From Nocardioides baculatus (GTDB lineage: Bacteria > Actinomycetota > Actinomycetes > Propionibacteriales > Nocardioidaceae), in the NCBI RefSeq assembly GCF_016735675.1, contig NZ_JAERSG010000001.1, forward strand, positions 496,001 to 560,000: 64,000 nt of DNA, given 5' to 3'. The position numbers and the translations under genes are program-made. Positions 1 to 8,420 of the stretch are shown piece by piece. The notes beneath the pieces were generated by a model. That model made no database searches. It was given only the letters and a program-made list of their open reading frames with translations, and was not told the DNA's origin. The stretch's first letter is position 1. Every line of letters begins with the position of its first letter.

Positions 1-2716
1 GGTAGGCCGTCTTCACGCCCGTGAGGTCGTCGTAGCGGTTGTAGTTCTCCCACGGGAGGACCATCAGGTAGGCGTCCCAAATCGGAGTGGCGCCGTTGCC
101 CGAGCTCTTGAACACGTTGAGCGAGGGGCTCGTGCCGCACGGAACATAGGAGACCGTCGGGTCGGTGGCGCTCGGCGAGCAGTACCCGTAGCCCTGCGCG
201 CCGGGGATCAGCAATCCGACCTGGCCGTCCTCCCACTGCGACTCAGTGGCGTCTCGCGAGAGCTTCTGCAGGTTCCGCTGGATGTCGAAGATGTTCGCCA
301 CCGTGGGCAGGATGATCTGGGCGTCACCCGTCCAGCCGTCCTTCTCGTAGGTCGGCGTGTCCATCGAGTAGCCGTTGATCCAGTCGGCCGACACCGAGCC
401 GCGGACGTTGGCGTAGATCTTGTTGAGCAGGTCCACGTTGGTCTCGAAGGTGCCGACCTCGTCGAACGCCGTGCGGACCTCCTGGACCGACTTCACGTCC
501 ACCTTGACGTTGTCAGGCAGCTTGGCGCCACCGTTCCCGTCGATCTGCACCCACTGGAAGCCTGCGAAGTTCCAGTTCATCTGGAAGATCTCGGGGTTGG
601 CCTCGGTGCCGGTGCCGTCGGAGACGTAGTAGCCCTGCTGAAGGCTGCCGGGAGGAGCGAGTGCACCGTCCTGACCGGTGCCCGGGACGTTCGGGTCGTC
701 GATGCTCAGGTCGTCGTTGCGACGCTCGATGTACTGGACGCGGATGACCTGACCGGGCTCGGCGCCCCACACGGCGATCTTGGCCCAGCCGATGCGCTGC
801 CGCTCGGTGTCGAAGGCAAGAGCCCCCTCCGGCGTGCGCCAGCTGTAGAAGGGACCCTCGTGCTCGGCCACCAGCTCGGTGGGTTCGTTGATCATGGAGA
901 TCACGTCACCTTGGGGGCCGTCGATGAAGCGCGTGTTGCTCCATCCCGCGGCGTTGTACGCCGCGGTGTTCCACCCCGGGATGACCTTGCGTGCGTCGTA
1001 GGTCTCGCCGTTGTCGAAGTCGTTGTAGCGAGTCGGACCGTCGATGCTCGTCTTCCACGAGTCGTCGGACTTCACCAGCTGCTCTGTCCCGTCCGCGTAC
1101 GTCAGCCACAGGTCGGCACGCAGAGTCTCCTGCGCGCGCCACTGCGCGGTCTCGAAGCGGTGGTTGCTGGGGACCGACTCCGAGTTGTAGCGACCGGCGC
1201 CGATCTCGCTGGCGAGCACGTTCGGGGTGGCCGCCGAGGGAGCCTGCTGGATCAGGGCGGTGACGTCGTCCGTCGTGTACTGCACGCTGTCCTGGTAGTC
1301 GGTGAAGCCGGGGTTCAGGTGACCGGCGGGCTGCGTCTTCTTGCCGTTGATCGACGGCTCGCTGAAGCCGAGGCCGGACGAGTAGAGACGCGCCTTGACG
1401 ATCTTGCCGTGGGCCGACTGGGCAGGCACCTGGAAGGTCTTGCGCATGAGGAAGGTCGGCCGGATGGGCTTGCAGACGCCCGCATTGGGAGAGTTGCCGA
1501 CGGGACGGCAGACATCGCCGTTCCCGGCACGCCGCACCGTGACGCCTTCGTCACGGGCGGCGGTGAGCGGCGTGTCGATGCCCACCCCCGACCCGGGCGC
1601 GAAGGCGGTCGCGCCCTGCGCGCCGGCAGCCGCCAGAGCGGTCACCCCGACCCCCGACCCCAGGCCGCGGGCCGCGACGCCGGAGGCGAACGCGGTGCCC
1701 ACCGCCGCGTCAAGGGTGATGCCAGTGCCGGTGGCTCCCGCGGTGCCGACGGTGACTGCGGTCCGGATGACAGCGGTGTCTCCGGAGCCGATCAGGACCG
1801 GCTGCCCGGCGGTGAAGCCGCCGGCGTTGTTGACCTTGATGTTGGTGTCACTGGCAGCGACATCGGCGACGAGAGTGCGGCTGGCGTTCCCCGCCGCTGT
1901 GCCCACGCTGGTGATCGTCACGGTCGACGAGCCCACCCGCAGCTCGCTTCCGACCGCCAGGCCGGTCACGGAGTTCAGGTAGATCCGCTCGGTGCCGCTC
2001 GCGGCCGGGGCGGCCAAGGTGGTGCGCACGGCCGCAGTGCCGACGCTCTGGACCGTGACGCTCTGGGCGCCGGCGCCGAGCCCGACGTTGACCTGCTGGC
2101 CGACCGTGAAGCCGTTGACGTTCGTGACCTTCAGGTTCGTGGCGCCCGCAGCGGCCGCCGCTGCCAGCGTCGTGTCAGGGAGCAGAGCGACATCGTCGGC
2201 CTGGCCCTCCGCGGTAGTCCCGGTCGCCGTGGAGCGAGGTGCGCCGGCGATCCAGCTGCCCTTCCACTCGCCCGCATCGAGGTAGGCCGTCTCGAACCAG
2301 GTCGGCTCGGACCAGACTGTCTCACCGGGCACCCACGACTTGACGCTCCAGTAGTAGCGAGTGCGGGACTTCAACGAGGGACCGGTGTACTCGACGACGG
2401 TCGAGTCCGAGTCCACCTTGCCGGAGTCCCAGACGTTGCCTTGCCCGTTCTGCGCACGAGCAGCGGTGGTCGCCACGACGATCCGATACGCGGTCTGCAT
2501 CGTGCCGCGCTCATCGGAGTCGATGTTCCACGACAGCATCGGCGTGGGGTCGTCGAGCCCCAGCGCCTGTGGGGTCGCGTTGGTCTCGAGCTTCACCAGC
2601 CCGGCGTCGGACGTCACCGCCTGCGCCGAGAGTGCGGGGAGGACGGCAGCCGTCGACCCCAACGCCAGGGAGAGCCCCAGCGCCGCCACCAGTCCGGTGG
2701 TCTTCTTCCTCTTCAT
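1..2716 (-). CDS. Secreted GH78 alpha-L-rhamnosidase, C-terminus beyond window
   Basis: Exported enzyme predicted to release terminal L-rhamnose from glycans or glycosides. The frame is open from ATG at 2716 to the window edge, about 905 residues with the end missing. A signal peptide (MKRKKTTGLV, then a hydrophobic stretch ending SAQA near residue 33) follows a GAAAGGG ribosome-binding site. Domains in order: an Ig/Fn3-like rhamnosidase N-domain (about 37-165), an Ala/Gly/Thr/Val-rich tandem-repeat insert (about 182-330), a jelly-roll rhamnosid_N domain (about 415-600), a beta domain, and the start of the (alpha/alpha)6 catalytic domain. The family signature DTPTYEKDGWTGDAQ lies at about 786-800, with the acidic residues expected for GH78. 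It fits the adjacent rhamnose uptake and catabolism genes. A LacI-type operator candidate abuts its promoter. The function is confident; the exact substrate is unknown. Confidence 0.9.
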   Translation of the reverse strand, partial: MKRKKTTGLVAALGLSLALGSTAAVLPALSAQAVTSDAGLVKLETNATPQALGLDDPTPMLSWNIDSDERGTMQTAYRIVVATTAARAQNGQGNVWDSGKVDSDSTVVEYTGPSLKSRTRYYWSVKSWVPGETVWSEPTWFETAYLDAGEWKGSWIAGAPRSTATGTTAEGQADDVALLPDTTLAAAAAAGATNLKVTNVNGFTVGQQVNVGLGAGAQSVTVQSVGTAAVRTTLAAPAASGTERIYLNSVTGLAVGSELRVGSSTVTITSVGTAAGNASRTLVADVAASDTNIKVNNAGGFTAGQPVLIGSGDTAVIRTAVTVGTAGATGTGITLDAAVGTAFASGVAARGLGSGVGVTALAAAGAQGATAFAPGSGVGIDTPLTAARDEGVTVRRAGNGDVCRPVGNSPNAGVCKPIRPTFLMRKTFQVPAQSAHGKIVKARLYSSGLGFSEPSINGKKTQPAGHLNPGFTDYQDSVQYTTDDVTALIQQAPSAATPNVLASEIGAGRYNSESVPSNHRFETAQWRAQETLRADLWLTYADGTEQLVKSDDSWKTSIDGPTRYNDFDNGETYDARKVIPGWNTAAYNAAGWSNTRFIDGPQGDVISMINEPTELVAEHEGPFYSWRTPEGALAFDTERQRIGWAKIAVWGAEPGQVIRVQYIERRNDDLSIDDPNVPGTGQDGALAPPGSLQQGYYVSDGTGTEANPEIFQMNWNFAGFQWVQIDGNGGAKLPDNVKVDVKSVQEVRTAFDEVGTFETNVDLLNKIYANVRGSVSADWINGYSMDTPTYEKDGWTGDAQIILPTVANIFDIQRNLQKLSRDATESQWEDGQVGLLIPGAQGYGYCSPSATDPTVSYVPCGTSPSLNVFKSSGNGATPIWDAYLMVLPWENYNRYDDLTGVKTAY
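1729..2173 (-). repeat. Three tandem ~48-residue repeats inside the rhamnosidase
   Basis: Residues about 182-330 of the rhamnosidase hold three related units beginning near residues 182, 230 and 280. The pattern is roughly T-LAA-x5-G-T-I-V-x5-GF-VG-x-V-x-G followed by V-x-SVGTA. They separate the N-terminal Ig-like domain from the rhamnosid_N domain. They look like small beta modules, perhaps spacer or carbohydrate-contact units. Confidence 0.65.
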
Positions 2717-2867
2717 GTGAACCCTTTCGAGTGCGGGTAGGGGTCATCGCATCGGCCGATGACGAAGGGCAGGCCGGACCGGGTGCGCTGGCCGCGCCCG
2801 GGATCTCGTCCCTGGTGCCGGTCTCCGATCGCGGGCGAACGTAGGGCCCAGAAGTGACGGCGGTCAC

Positions 2868-2897
2868 AACGTACGAAGACGACACACGAACCGTCAA
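2868..2897 (-). promoter_or_regulatory. Candidate promoter of the rhamnosidase gene
   Basis: Minus-strand TTGACG (2892-2897) and TACGTT (2868-2873) are separated by 18 bp. The layout is nearly the same as the importer promoter at 18415-18444 (TTGACG-18-TACTTT). The leader to the ATG at 2716 would be about 145 nt. Confidence 0.55.
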
Positions 2898-2909
2898 TGA
2901 AACGTTGCA
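2898..2909. promoter_or_regulatory. LacI-type operator candidate O3 (TGAAACGTTGCA)
   Basis: This matches the operator at 18393-18404 (TGAAAGGTTTCA) with the same TGAAA-N2-TTxCA architecture and one arm mismatch. It abuts the -35 of the rhamnosidase promoter. Confidence 0.5.
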
Positions 2910-2948
2910 GAGTTGACTGGTTTCGGCCAGCGCGGCAGAGCCGACTAC

Positions 2949-3164
2949 TCAGATGAGGCCGCGGCGGACCGCGAGGACGATCATCTGCACGGTGGACTGG
3001 ACGGTCCACTGCTCGCGGAGGAGGGCCAGCTTGCGTCGAAGGGTGCTCTCGGACACGTTGCAACACATCGCTGCCTCGGTGACGGACTTGCCTCGAGACA
3101 AGGCAGCCAGGATGTTCAGCGTGGTCCGGTCAGGGACGGTGCGAGCGTCTCTCACAGAGTTCAC
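2949..3164 (-). CDS. Minimal LuxR/NarL-type HTH protein, 71 aa
   Basis: A DNA-binding protein that is almost only a LuxR-type helix-turn-helix. It has no receiver or ligand domain. The visible core is LNILAALSRGKSVTEAAM, then VSESTLRRKLALLRE, ending AVRRGLI. The GTG at 3164 is chosen because GAGGAG lies 5 nt upstream; a longer in-frame form from 3266 would add 34 low-complexity residues. It shares its plan and C-terminal (W/L)AVR(R/H)GL ending with the 74-aa HTH protein at 8194-8418. It sits between the rhamnosidase and a two-component system, with operator candidate O4 just upstream. It is probably a DNA-binding accessory of the rhamnose regulon; its target is unknown. Confidence 0.7.
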   Translation of the reverse strand: MNSVRDARTVPDRTTLNILAALSRGKSVTEAAMCCNVSESTLRRKLALLREQWTVQSTVQMIVLAVRRGLI

Positions 3165-3184
3165 GGTGGCTCCTCGAGTCGGCT

Positions 3185-3196
3185 TGTGACGTTTCA
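3185..3196. promoter_or_regulatory. LacI-type operator candidate O4 (TGTGACGTTTCA)
   Basis: The reverse strand reads TGAAACGTCACA, sharing TGAAACGT--CA with sites O2 and O3. It sits inside a wider CTTG...CAAG palindrome, 21-32 bp upstream of the GTG of the 71-aa HTH gene, where it could block transcription or initiation. Confidence 0.45.
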
Positions 3197-3272
3197 AGAC
3201 CGGACGGCTCGTCACGTCGGAAGTACAACCCGCCTCGGCCGCTGCCGCGTCAGCCCGTCGCTGCAATTACGC

Positions 3273-3290
3273 CTACTGCACCCGCAGTAG
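3273..3290. repeat. Small inverted repeat CTACTGC-N4-GCAGTAG
   Basis: Perfect 7-bp arms with a 4-nt centre, in the 221-bp gap between the NarL-type regulator stop and the HTH gene start. It could be an operator for the HTH gene or a weak terminator. Nothing else is recognisable in this gap apart from the O4 site. Confidence 0.35.
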
Positions 3291-3385
3291 TGCGCCCGGT
3301 CTCGCGCAGCTCGTAGCTGTCATCCCCGGCACGCGCGGCCTCGGACCTACCGGCGTTCGTGAGCGGGCAGAGCCTGCCTGCTGGT

Positions 3386-4051
3386 TCAGCGGTAGTGCGG
3401 GGTGACGAGGCCGGTCTCGAAAGCGAGCACCACGAGCTGGGCTCGGTCGTGGCGCGCGACCTTGGCCATGGTGCGGTTGATGTGGGTCTTGACCGTGAGG
3501 ACGGAGATGCCGAGACGCTCGGCGATGGCCTGGTTGGTGTTCCCCTCTGCCACCAGCCGCAGGATGTCCACCTCGCGGGGCGTGAGGGAATGCAGGTCCG
3601 GGTGGAGTCGTCCAGGCGTTGTCGACCCGGCGTAACGGTCCAGGAGGTTCCTCGTCGCGCGCGGCGTGAGCAACCCCTCACCGCGGTGCACCGTCCGGAT
3701 GGCCTCGAGGATCACCTCGGGCTCGGCTCCCTTTCCCACGAATCCGGCCGCCCCGCTGCGGACCCCGCGTACCACGTAGTCGGCGTCGTCCTCGAAGGTC
3801 GTCAGGATCAGCACGCGCGCGCCTGGCCGATCAGCATCTTGCGTGATGAGGTGGGTGGCCTCGATACCGTCCATGACCGGCATCCGGATGTCCATGACGA
3901 CGACGTCGGGGTCCAGCTCGCGCGTCTTCCGGACCGCCTCCACGCCGTTCTGGGCCGTGCCTGCCAGGGTCATGTCGGACTCGCGCGTCACCAGGTCGGC
4001 GACTGCGTTGCGGATGAGCTGCTGGTCGTCGACCACGAGGACGTCGATCAC
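3386..4051 (-). CDS. NarL/FixJ-family response regulator
   Basis: DNA-binding response regulator of 221 aa, standard for the family. The N-terminal receiver has the acidic pair in VVDDQQ, phospho-acceptor Asp in VVVMDIRMP and a conserved Lys in FVGKGAE. The C-terminal LuxR-type HTH reads LTPREVDILRLVAEGNTNQ then LTVKTHINRTMAKV. Its ATG overlaps the stop of the upstream kinase gene by 4 bp (ATGA), so the two are translated together. The kinase begins only 16 bp after lutC, so the pair may be transcribed at the tail of the rhamnose/lactate chain. The stimulus is unknown. Confidence 0.92.
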   Translation of the reverse strand: MIDVLVVDDQQLIRNAVADLVTRESDMTLAGTAQNGVEAVRKTRELDPDVVVMDIRMPVMDGIEATHLITQDADRPGARVLILTTFEDDADYVVRGVRSGAAGFVGKGAEPEVILEAIRTVHRGEGLLTPRATRNLLDRYAGSTTPGRLHPDLHSLTPREVDILRLVAEGNTNQAIAERLGISVLTVKTHINRTMAKVARHDRAQLVVLAFETGLVTPHYR

Positions 4052-5247
4052 AGCTCCTGGCCTTTCTCCGGCACCTGGGCGGTCAGGACGAAGAGCCCAT
4101 TGCTGCGCGACACGTGCAGCTGCCCCCCGGTCGCGCTCACCCGTTCCCGCATGCCCTGGATGCCGAAGCCTTCGACGACGTGGGACGTGTCGTCACCCGC
4201 CCCGTTGACGACCCGCACGGACCACGCGTGTGCCAGACGTTCGAGCCTGACGGTGACTGGTGCCTCGTGGTTGCCGTGCTTGTAGGCGTTGGTCAGCCCC
4301 TCTCGAATGACGAGGTAGGGCACGGCGTCGACGGTGCGCGCGCTCGCTGCCGTCGGCTGAACCTTCAGGTTCACCGCCGGCAGGAGGGTGCTGAACTCCT
4401 TCACCAGCTGGCGCAGGTCGTCGATGTCGTACCGCTGCTCGCGTTCGTCCCAGTCTCCCTCCCGTAGTCCGCTGAGCAGCTCGCCGATCGAGGCGATGAC
4501 CGCCCTGCCTGCCTCCCGGACCGTGACGAGTGCCCGCGTGGCGTCCTCCGGTTGCTCGGGCAGTGCCTGGGATGCGACGGCGGCGTTCAGGTTCATCACC
4601 GCTATCTGATGGGCCACGGAGTCGTGCAGATCGCGCGCGACGCGCAGTCGTTCCTCCGCCCGGAGCTTGCGCGCCTCGGCTTCGCGAGACCGCTCGGCCG
4701 CGTCGGCCCTCGCCTGGAGGGCCGCCACCGTTGCCCGACGCGACCGGGCAGCGGCGCCGAGGGCGGCGGGCAGGAGGGCAGACATCCCAGCCACCATTAC
4801 GAACGCATGGCCCCACCACCAGCCCAGGCTCCAGGACATGAAGACCATCTGCGCGAAGAACGCCGCCGCGACGACGAACCCCCAGGCTCGGCGGGGGCCG
4901 TGGGCCGCGACCATGAAGGTGCAGATCATGAACGCGACGTGGATGCCCACACCTCCTAGGGCATGCCAGTGCTCGAGAGCATCCAGGGTCGCCGTCGCAG
5001 CGAGCGCGGGAAGCGGGAACAGCCGGGAGCCAACGGTCGCCGCGGCCGCGAGGAAGATGAAGAGCTCGCTGGCGGCTTGGGGCTGAATGATCGTCCACCT
5101 CTCGCCCTCAGCGATCCTGGCGAACGTGCCTGCCAGCACCAGCAGGCCGAGCAGGAAGTCCACGGCACGCAGCGATCCGCGCCGGCTGGTGAGCAACGCG
5201 CGCAGGGAGGCGCGCGCCCTTGCGTGCTGGTGTGGTTCCACCGTCAC
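4048..5247 (-). CDS. Sensor histidine kinase, HisKA_3 type
   Basis: Membrane sensor kinase of 399 aa with about five N-terminal hydrophobic segments in the first 170 residues, then a coiled linker. The HisKA_3 dimerisation domain carries phospho-acceptor His in RDLHDSVAHQ (about residue 208). The C-terminal ATPase domain has an N-box (GLTNAYKHGN) and G-box (GFGIQGMRERV). The GTG start at 5247 is preceded by a purine-rich GAGGCAGGTGG. It lacks a recognisable extracellular sensor domain, as in DesK/LiaS-like kinases that sense through the membrane. It is partnered with the regulator at 3386-4051. Confidence 0.9.
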   Translation of the reverse strand: MTVEPHQHARARASLRALLTSRRGSLRAVDFLLGLLVLAGTFARIAEGERWTIIQPQAASELFIFLAAAATVGSRLFPLPALAATATLDALEHWHALGGVGIHVAFMICTFMVAAHGPRRAWGFVVAAAFFAQMVFMSWSLGWWWGHAFVMVAGMSALLPAALGAAARSRRATVAALQARADAAERSREAEARKLRAEERLRVARDLHDSVAHQIAVMNLNAAVASQALPEQPEDATRALVTVREAGRAVIASIGELLSGLREGDWDEREQRYDIDDLRQLVKEFSTLLPAVNLKVQPTAASARTVDAVPYLVIREGLTNAYKHGNHEAPVTVRLERLAHAWSVRVVNGAGDDTSHVVEGFGIQGMRERVSATGGQLHVSRSNGLFVLTAQVPEKGQEL

Positions 5248-5263
5248 AGCCGCACCACCTGCC

Positions 5264-5848
5264 TCAGCCCACCAGCACCACGTGCAGCGTCCGTGGCCCG
5301 TGCACGCCCTCGACCCGGTCGAGCTCGATGTCGCTGGTGGCAGACGGTCCGCTGATCCAGGTGAGGGGACGCGCGGGGTCGAGGAGCGCGATCGCGTCGG
5401 GCACGTCAGCGACGACCTGGACGGCGTCGACGATGCAGACGTGCAGGTCGGGGACGAGGCTGATCGCGCGTCGGCCCTGGTCAGGCTGGTGATCCATGAC
5501 GATCGTGCCCGTCTCGGCGATGCCCACCGCAGCCCGGGTGACGACCGCGTCGATGGCGTCGAGCTCGACCGCGGTCAGGCCGTCGTCGACGAGGGAGCCG
5601 ACGACCTCGAGGTCGAGCCCGGGAGGTACGACGCTGCTGCGGCCGTCGAGCGCGTCGGCCACTGCACCGCCCAGCCCGGCTGCGGTGCAGCGGGTGACGA
5701 CGGCGCGGTAGTCCTCGACGCGCTCGACGAAGAGCGCGACCAGGTCGCCCCGGTCGGGAGCACGGGGGGCCGGAGGCACCTCCACCGCGGGGGACACGCC
5801 GTCCAGTGCCTCGCGGACACGCCGGAGGATGTCGTCGCGGGCGCTCAT
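5264..5848 (-). CDS. lutC: LutC, LUD-domain protein of L-lactate oxidation
   Basis: Third subunit of the iron-sulfur L-lactate oxidation complex LutABC, which converts L-lactate to pyruvate in the cytoplasm. 194 aa, a normal LutC length. The LUD fold is seen in VGIAETGTIVMD, then LVPDLHVCIV and SGPSATSDIELDRVEGVHGP, the conserved C-terminal block. Start ATG 5848 overlaps the lutB stop by ATGA. Its place downstream of rhaEW means lactate made from rhamnose would be handled by the same transcript. Confidence 0.92.
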   Translation of the reverse strand: MSARDDILRRVREALDGVSPAVEVPPAPRAPDRGDLVALFVERVEDYRAVVTRCTAAGLGGAVADALDGRSSVVPPGLDLEVVGSLVDDGLTAVELDAIDAVVTRAAVGIAETGTIVMDHQPDQGRRAISLVPDLHVCIVDAVQVVADVPDAIALLDPARPLTWISGPSATSDIELDRVEGVHGPRTLHVVLVG

Positions 5849-7338
5849 GAGTGGCCCCCCTCTGACTGGCCTCCGCCGGTCCTGTCCCACCACGCCCGGA
5901 AGGACTCCTCCGGCGGCGCGGGCAGGTCGCGCGCCCCGGTCCAGCCGGCGCCGGGCCCGGGCAGTCGGCCGGCGGCGGCGCGTCCGCCGGGGAGCGTCGT
6001 GCGACCGAAGCGGCGCAGGACCCGGCCACCGAGGCCGGACGCCTTCTCGGCCCACGCGAGCCGACGCGAGTCGGAGAACGCCCACGCCGCGGCCTTCATC
6101 GCGACCGCTTCGGCCTTGGGCACGCGGTCGTCGCGGTGCGAGTCGACGACCGCCGCCCGCTGGTCGACGAGCACGGACGGGATGTCGATCCGGACCGGAC
6201 AGACCTCGAAGCACGCGCCGCACAGCGAGGAGGCGTACGGCAGCGAGGCCGTCTGCTCGTCCTCCACCCCGCGCAGGAGCGGGTTGAGGATCGCGCCGAT
6301 CGGGCCGGGATAGACCGAGCCGTAGGCGTGGCCGCCGGTGCGCTCGTAGACCGGGCAGACGTTGAGGCAGGCCGAGCAGCGGATGCATCGCAGCGCCTGG
6401 CGTCCGACGTCGTCGGCGAGCGCGCGGGTGCGGCCGTTGTCGAGCAGGACGACGTGCACCTCCTGCGGGCCGTCGCCGGGGGTCACCCCCGACCAGGTCG
6501 AGGTATAGGGGTTCATCCGCTCGCCGGTCGAGGAGCGGGGTAGCAGACGCAGCATCGGGTCGAGGTCGGACCAGGTGGCGACCACCTTCTCGATGCCGAC
6601 GACGCTGATCAGGACCTCGGGCAGCGTCAGGCACATGCGGCCGTTGCCCTCGGACTCGACGACCACCAGCGTGCCGCTGTCGGCGACGGCGAAGTTGGCG
6701 CCGCTCACCGCGACCTTTGCGCCCAGGAACTTCTCGCGCAGGTGCTCGCGTGCCGCACCGGCGAGCGCGGTCGGATCGTCAGTGAGACCCCCGGGCGCGG
6801 CGCGGCCGACGTCGCCCATGCGTCGTCTGAAGATCTCGCGGATCTCCGCCCGGTTGCGGTGGATAGCCGGCACCAGGATGTGGGAGGGGAGGTCGTCGCC
6901 GAGCTGCACGATGAGCTCGGCCAGGTCGGTCTCCCACGCCGCGATGCCCTCGGCCTCGAGCGCCTCGTTGAGGCCGATCTCGGCGGTGGCCATCGACTTC
7001 ACCTTGACCACCTCGTCGACGCCGTGGGCATGGGTGATGCGCGCGACGATCGCGCAGGCCTCCTCGGCATCGCGGGCCCAGTGGACCGTCGCGCCGGCCC
7101 GGGTCAGCGATGCCTCCAGTGTCTCGAGGTGGGTGGCCAGGTCGCGCAGTGCGGCCTCCTTGACTCCTGCCCCGGCGAGCCTCAGGTCCTCCCAGTCCTC
7201 GACCTCGGCGACGACTGCGGCTCTCTTCTCGCGGATGGTGTGGGTGGCGTGGGCCATGTTGCGGCGGAGCTGGGTGTCGCCCAACGCCGCCCGCGCGGCC
7301 GTCGGGAAGGCGGGCATGCCGACGAAGGTGGCGCTCAT
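5845..7338 (-). CDS. lutB: LutB, ferredoxin-type subunit of L-lactate oxidation
   Basis: 497-aa iron-sulfur protein of the LutABC complex. The N-terminal LUD-like region (about 60-300) contains KVKSMATAEIGLNEALE and ADSGTLVVVESEGNGRM. Two [4Fe-4S] ligand sets follow: CIRCSACLNVCPVY (about 317-330) and CGACFEVCPVRIDIP (about 370-384). The C-terminal extension is Arg/Pro/Gly-rich and typical of actinobacterial LutB. It overlaps lutA and lutC by 4 bp on either side, so the three subunits are translationally coupled. Confidence 0.93.
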   Translation of the reverse strand: MSATFVGMPAFPTAARAALGDTQLRRNMAHATHTIREKRAAVVAEVEDWEDLRLAGAGVKEAALRDLATHLETLEASLTRAGATVHWARDAEEACAIVARITHAHGVDEVVKVKSMATAEIGLNEALEAEGIAAWETDLAELIVQLGDDLPSHILVPAIHRNRAEIREIFRRRMGDVGRAAPGGLTDDPTALAGAAREHLREKFLGAKVAVSGANFAVADSGTLVVVESEGNGRMCLTLPEVLISVVGIEKVVATWSDLDPMLRLLPRSSTGERMNPYTSTWSGVTPGDGPQEVHVVLLDNGRTRALADDVGRQALRCIRCSACLNVCPVYERTGGHAYGSVYPGPIGAILNPLLRGVEDEQTASLPYASSLCGACFEVCPVRIDIPSVLVDQRAAVVDSHRDDRVPKAEAVAMKAAAWAFSDSRRLAWAEKASGLGGRVLRRFGRTTLPGGRAAAGRLPGPGAGWTGARDLPAPPEESFRAWWDRTGGGQSEGGHS

Positions 7339-8156
7339 CGGAAGTCTCCCTCGTCGCCCTGGTCTCGTGACGGTCGCTGCGCGACCTCCTCGACCAGCGG
7401 GTTGTCAGGCTCCGGGTCGCCTGCCGACTCCTCGGTGGAGGCGAGGATCTCGGCGAGGTGCATGACGCGTACGCCGGCCCGCTGGCGCGAGAGCATCCCG
7501 CCGATGTGCATGAGGCAGGAGTTGTCACCGGCCACCAGCACCTCGGCGCCGGTGTCGCGGACGTGGCGCGCCTTGTCCGCGCCCATCGCGACGGACGTGT
7601 CGGCGTTCTTGAGGGCGAAGGTGCCGCCGAACCCGCAGCACTCATTCGCCTGCGGCAGGTCGACGAGCGTGATGCCGCGGACGGCCTCGAGCAGGCGCTG
7701 CGGCCGGTCCCCCACGCCGAGCATCCGCAGGCTGTGGCAGGTCGGGTGGTAGGTCACCCGGTGCGGGAAGTGGGCACCGACGTCGGTCACCCCGAGCACG
7801 TCGACGAGGAACTCCGACAGCTCGTAGGTCTTCGGTCCTGTCTCGGCGACGGCCGCGACGAGGGCGGGATCACCGGAGCGTTCGGCGACGATCGAGTGCT
7901 GGTGGCGGGCCGACCCGGCGCACGAGCCCGACGGCGTCACGATCGCGTCGTAGCCCGCGAAGGCGTCGACGAACGTCCGCACCACGGGCACCGCCTCGTC
8001 GAGGTACCCCGTGTTGACCATCGGCTGGCCGCAGCAGGTCTGCGCCCCCGGAAAGTCGACGTCGACCCCGAGCCGGCGCAGGAGCCGCACGACGGCCTTC
8101 CCGGTGTCGGGGAACATCGCGTCGTTCACGCACGTGACCTGGAGGGCGACCCTCAC
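7335..8156 (-). CDS. lutA: LutA, cysteine-rich CCG-domain subunit of L-lactate oxidation
   Basis: 273-aa subunit with two CCG (cysteine-rich) domains. CCGQPMVNTGY is in the first half. CHSLRMLGVGD and CCGFGGTFA are in the second. These ligate non-canonical iron-sulfur clusters in the LutA/GlpC/HdrB family. The GTG start at 8156 is preceded by AAAGGA. It lies 37 bp after the 74-aa HTH gene and is ATGA-coupled to lutB. The final domain order and length match LutA rather than GlcF. Confidence 0.92.
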   Translation of the reverse strand: MRVALQVTCVNDAMFPDTGKAVVRLLRRLGVDVDFPGAQTCCGQPMVNTGYLDEAVPVVRTFVDAFAGYDAIVTPSGSCAGSARHQHSIVAERSGDPALVAAVAETGPKTYELSEFLVDVLGVTDVGAHFPHRVTYHPTCHSLRMLGVGDRPQRLLEAVRGITLVDLPQANECCGFGGTFALKNADTSVAMGADKARHVRDTGAEVLVAGDNSCLMHIGGMLSRQRAGVRVMHLAEILASTEESAGDPEPDNPLVEEVAQRPSRDQGDEGDFR

Positions 8157-8193
8157 GTCCCTGGTCCTTTCGTCTCATCCATCGTGGTCCCGC

Positions 8194-8418
8194 TCAGAAC
8201 AGTCCGTGCCGCACGGCCCACACGATCGCCTCGATCGTGGTCTCGCACCCCACCTTGTCGCACGCGCTCCGCGCCTTGCGGCGCACGGTGCGCTCGGACA
8301 CCTCCAGCTTGCGGGCCACGACGTCGATGGTGTCACCCTCCGCCATCAGGCGCAGGACGTAGATCTCCACCGCCGTGAGCCGGTCGTGCGCCGCCTCTCG
8401 CTCCTCGGTGGCACCCAT
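8194..8418 (-). CDS. Minimal LuxR-type HTH protein, 74 aa, inside the rhamnose operon
   Basis: Short protein consisting almost wholly of a LuxR-type HTH: LTAVEIYVLRLMAEGDTID, then VSERTVRRKARSACDKV, ending AVRHGLF. No receiver or sensor domain is present. ATG 8418 is only 2 bp from the rhaB stop, so it is translated with the kinase. It is a second copy of the plan seen at 2949-3164. It presumably binds DNA or partners another regulator in control of rhamnose or lactate genes; no partner is visible. It is often missed because the open frame extends far upstream through rhaB in another frame. Confidence 0.75.
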   Translation of the reverse strand: MGATEEREAAHDRLTAVEIYVLRLMAEGDTIDVVARKLEVSERTVRRKARSACDKVGCETTIEAIVWAVRHGLF

Positions 8419-8420
8419 GT

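Noticed and set aside
860..2740. Long plus-strand frame of 626 codons opposite the rhamnosidase
   Set aside because: It is a GC-bias shadow. The minus strand has a signal peptide, ordered GH78 domains and catalytic motifs in this interval.
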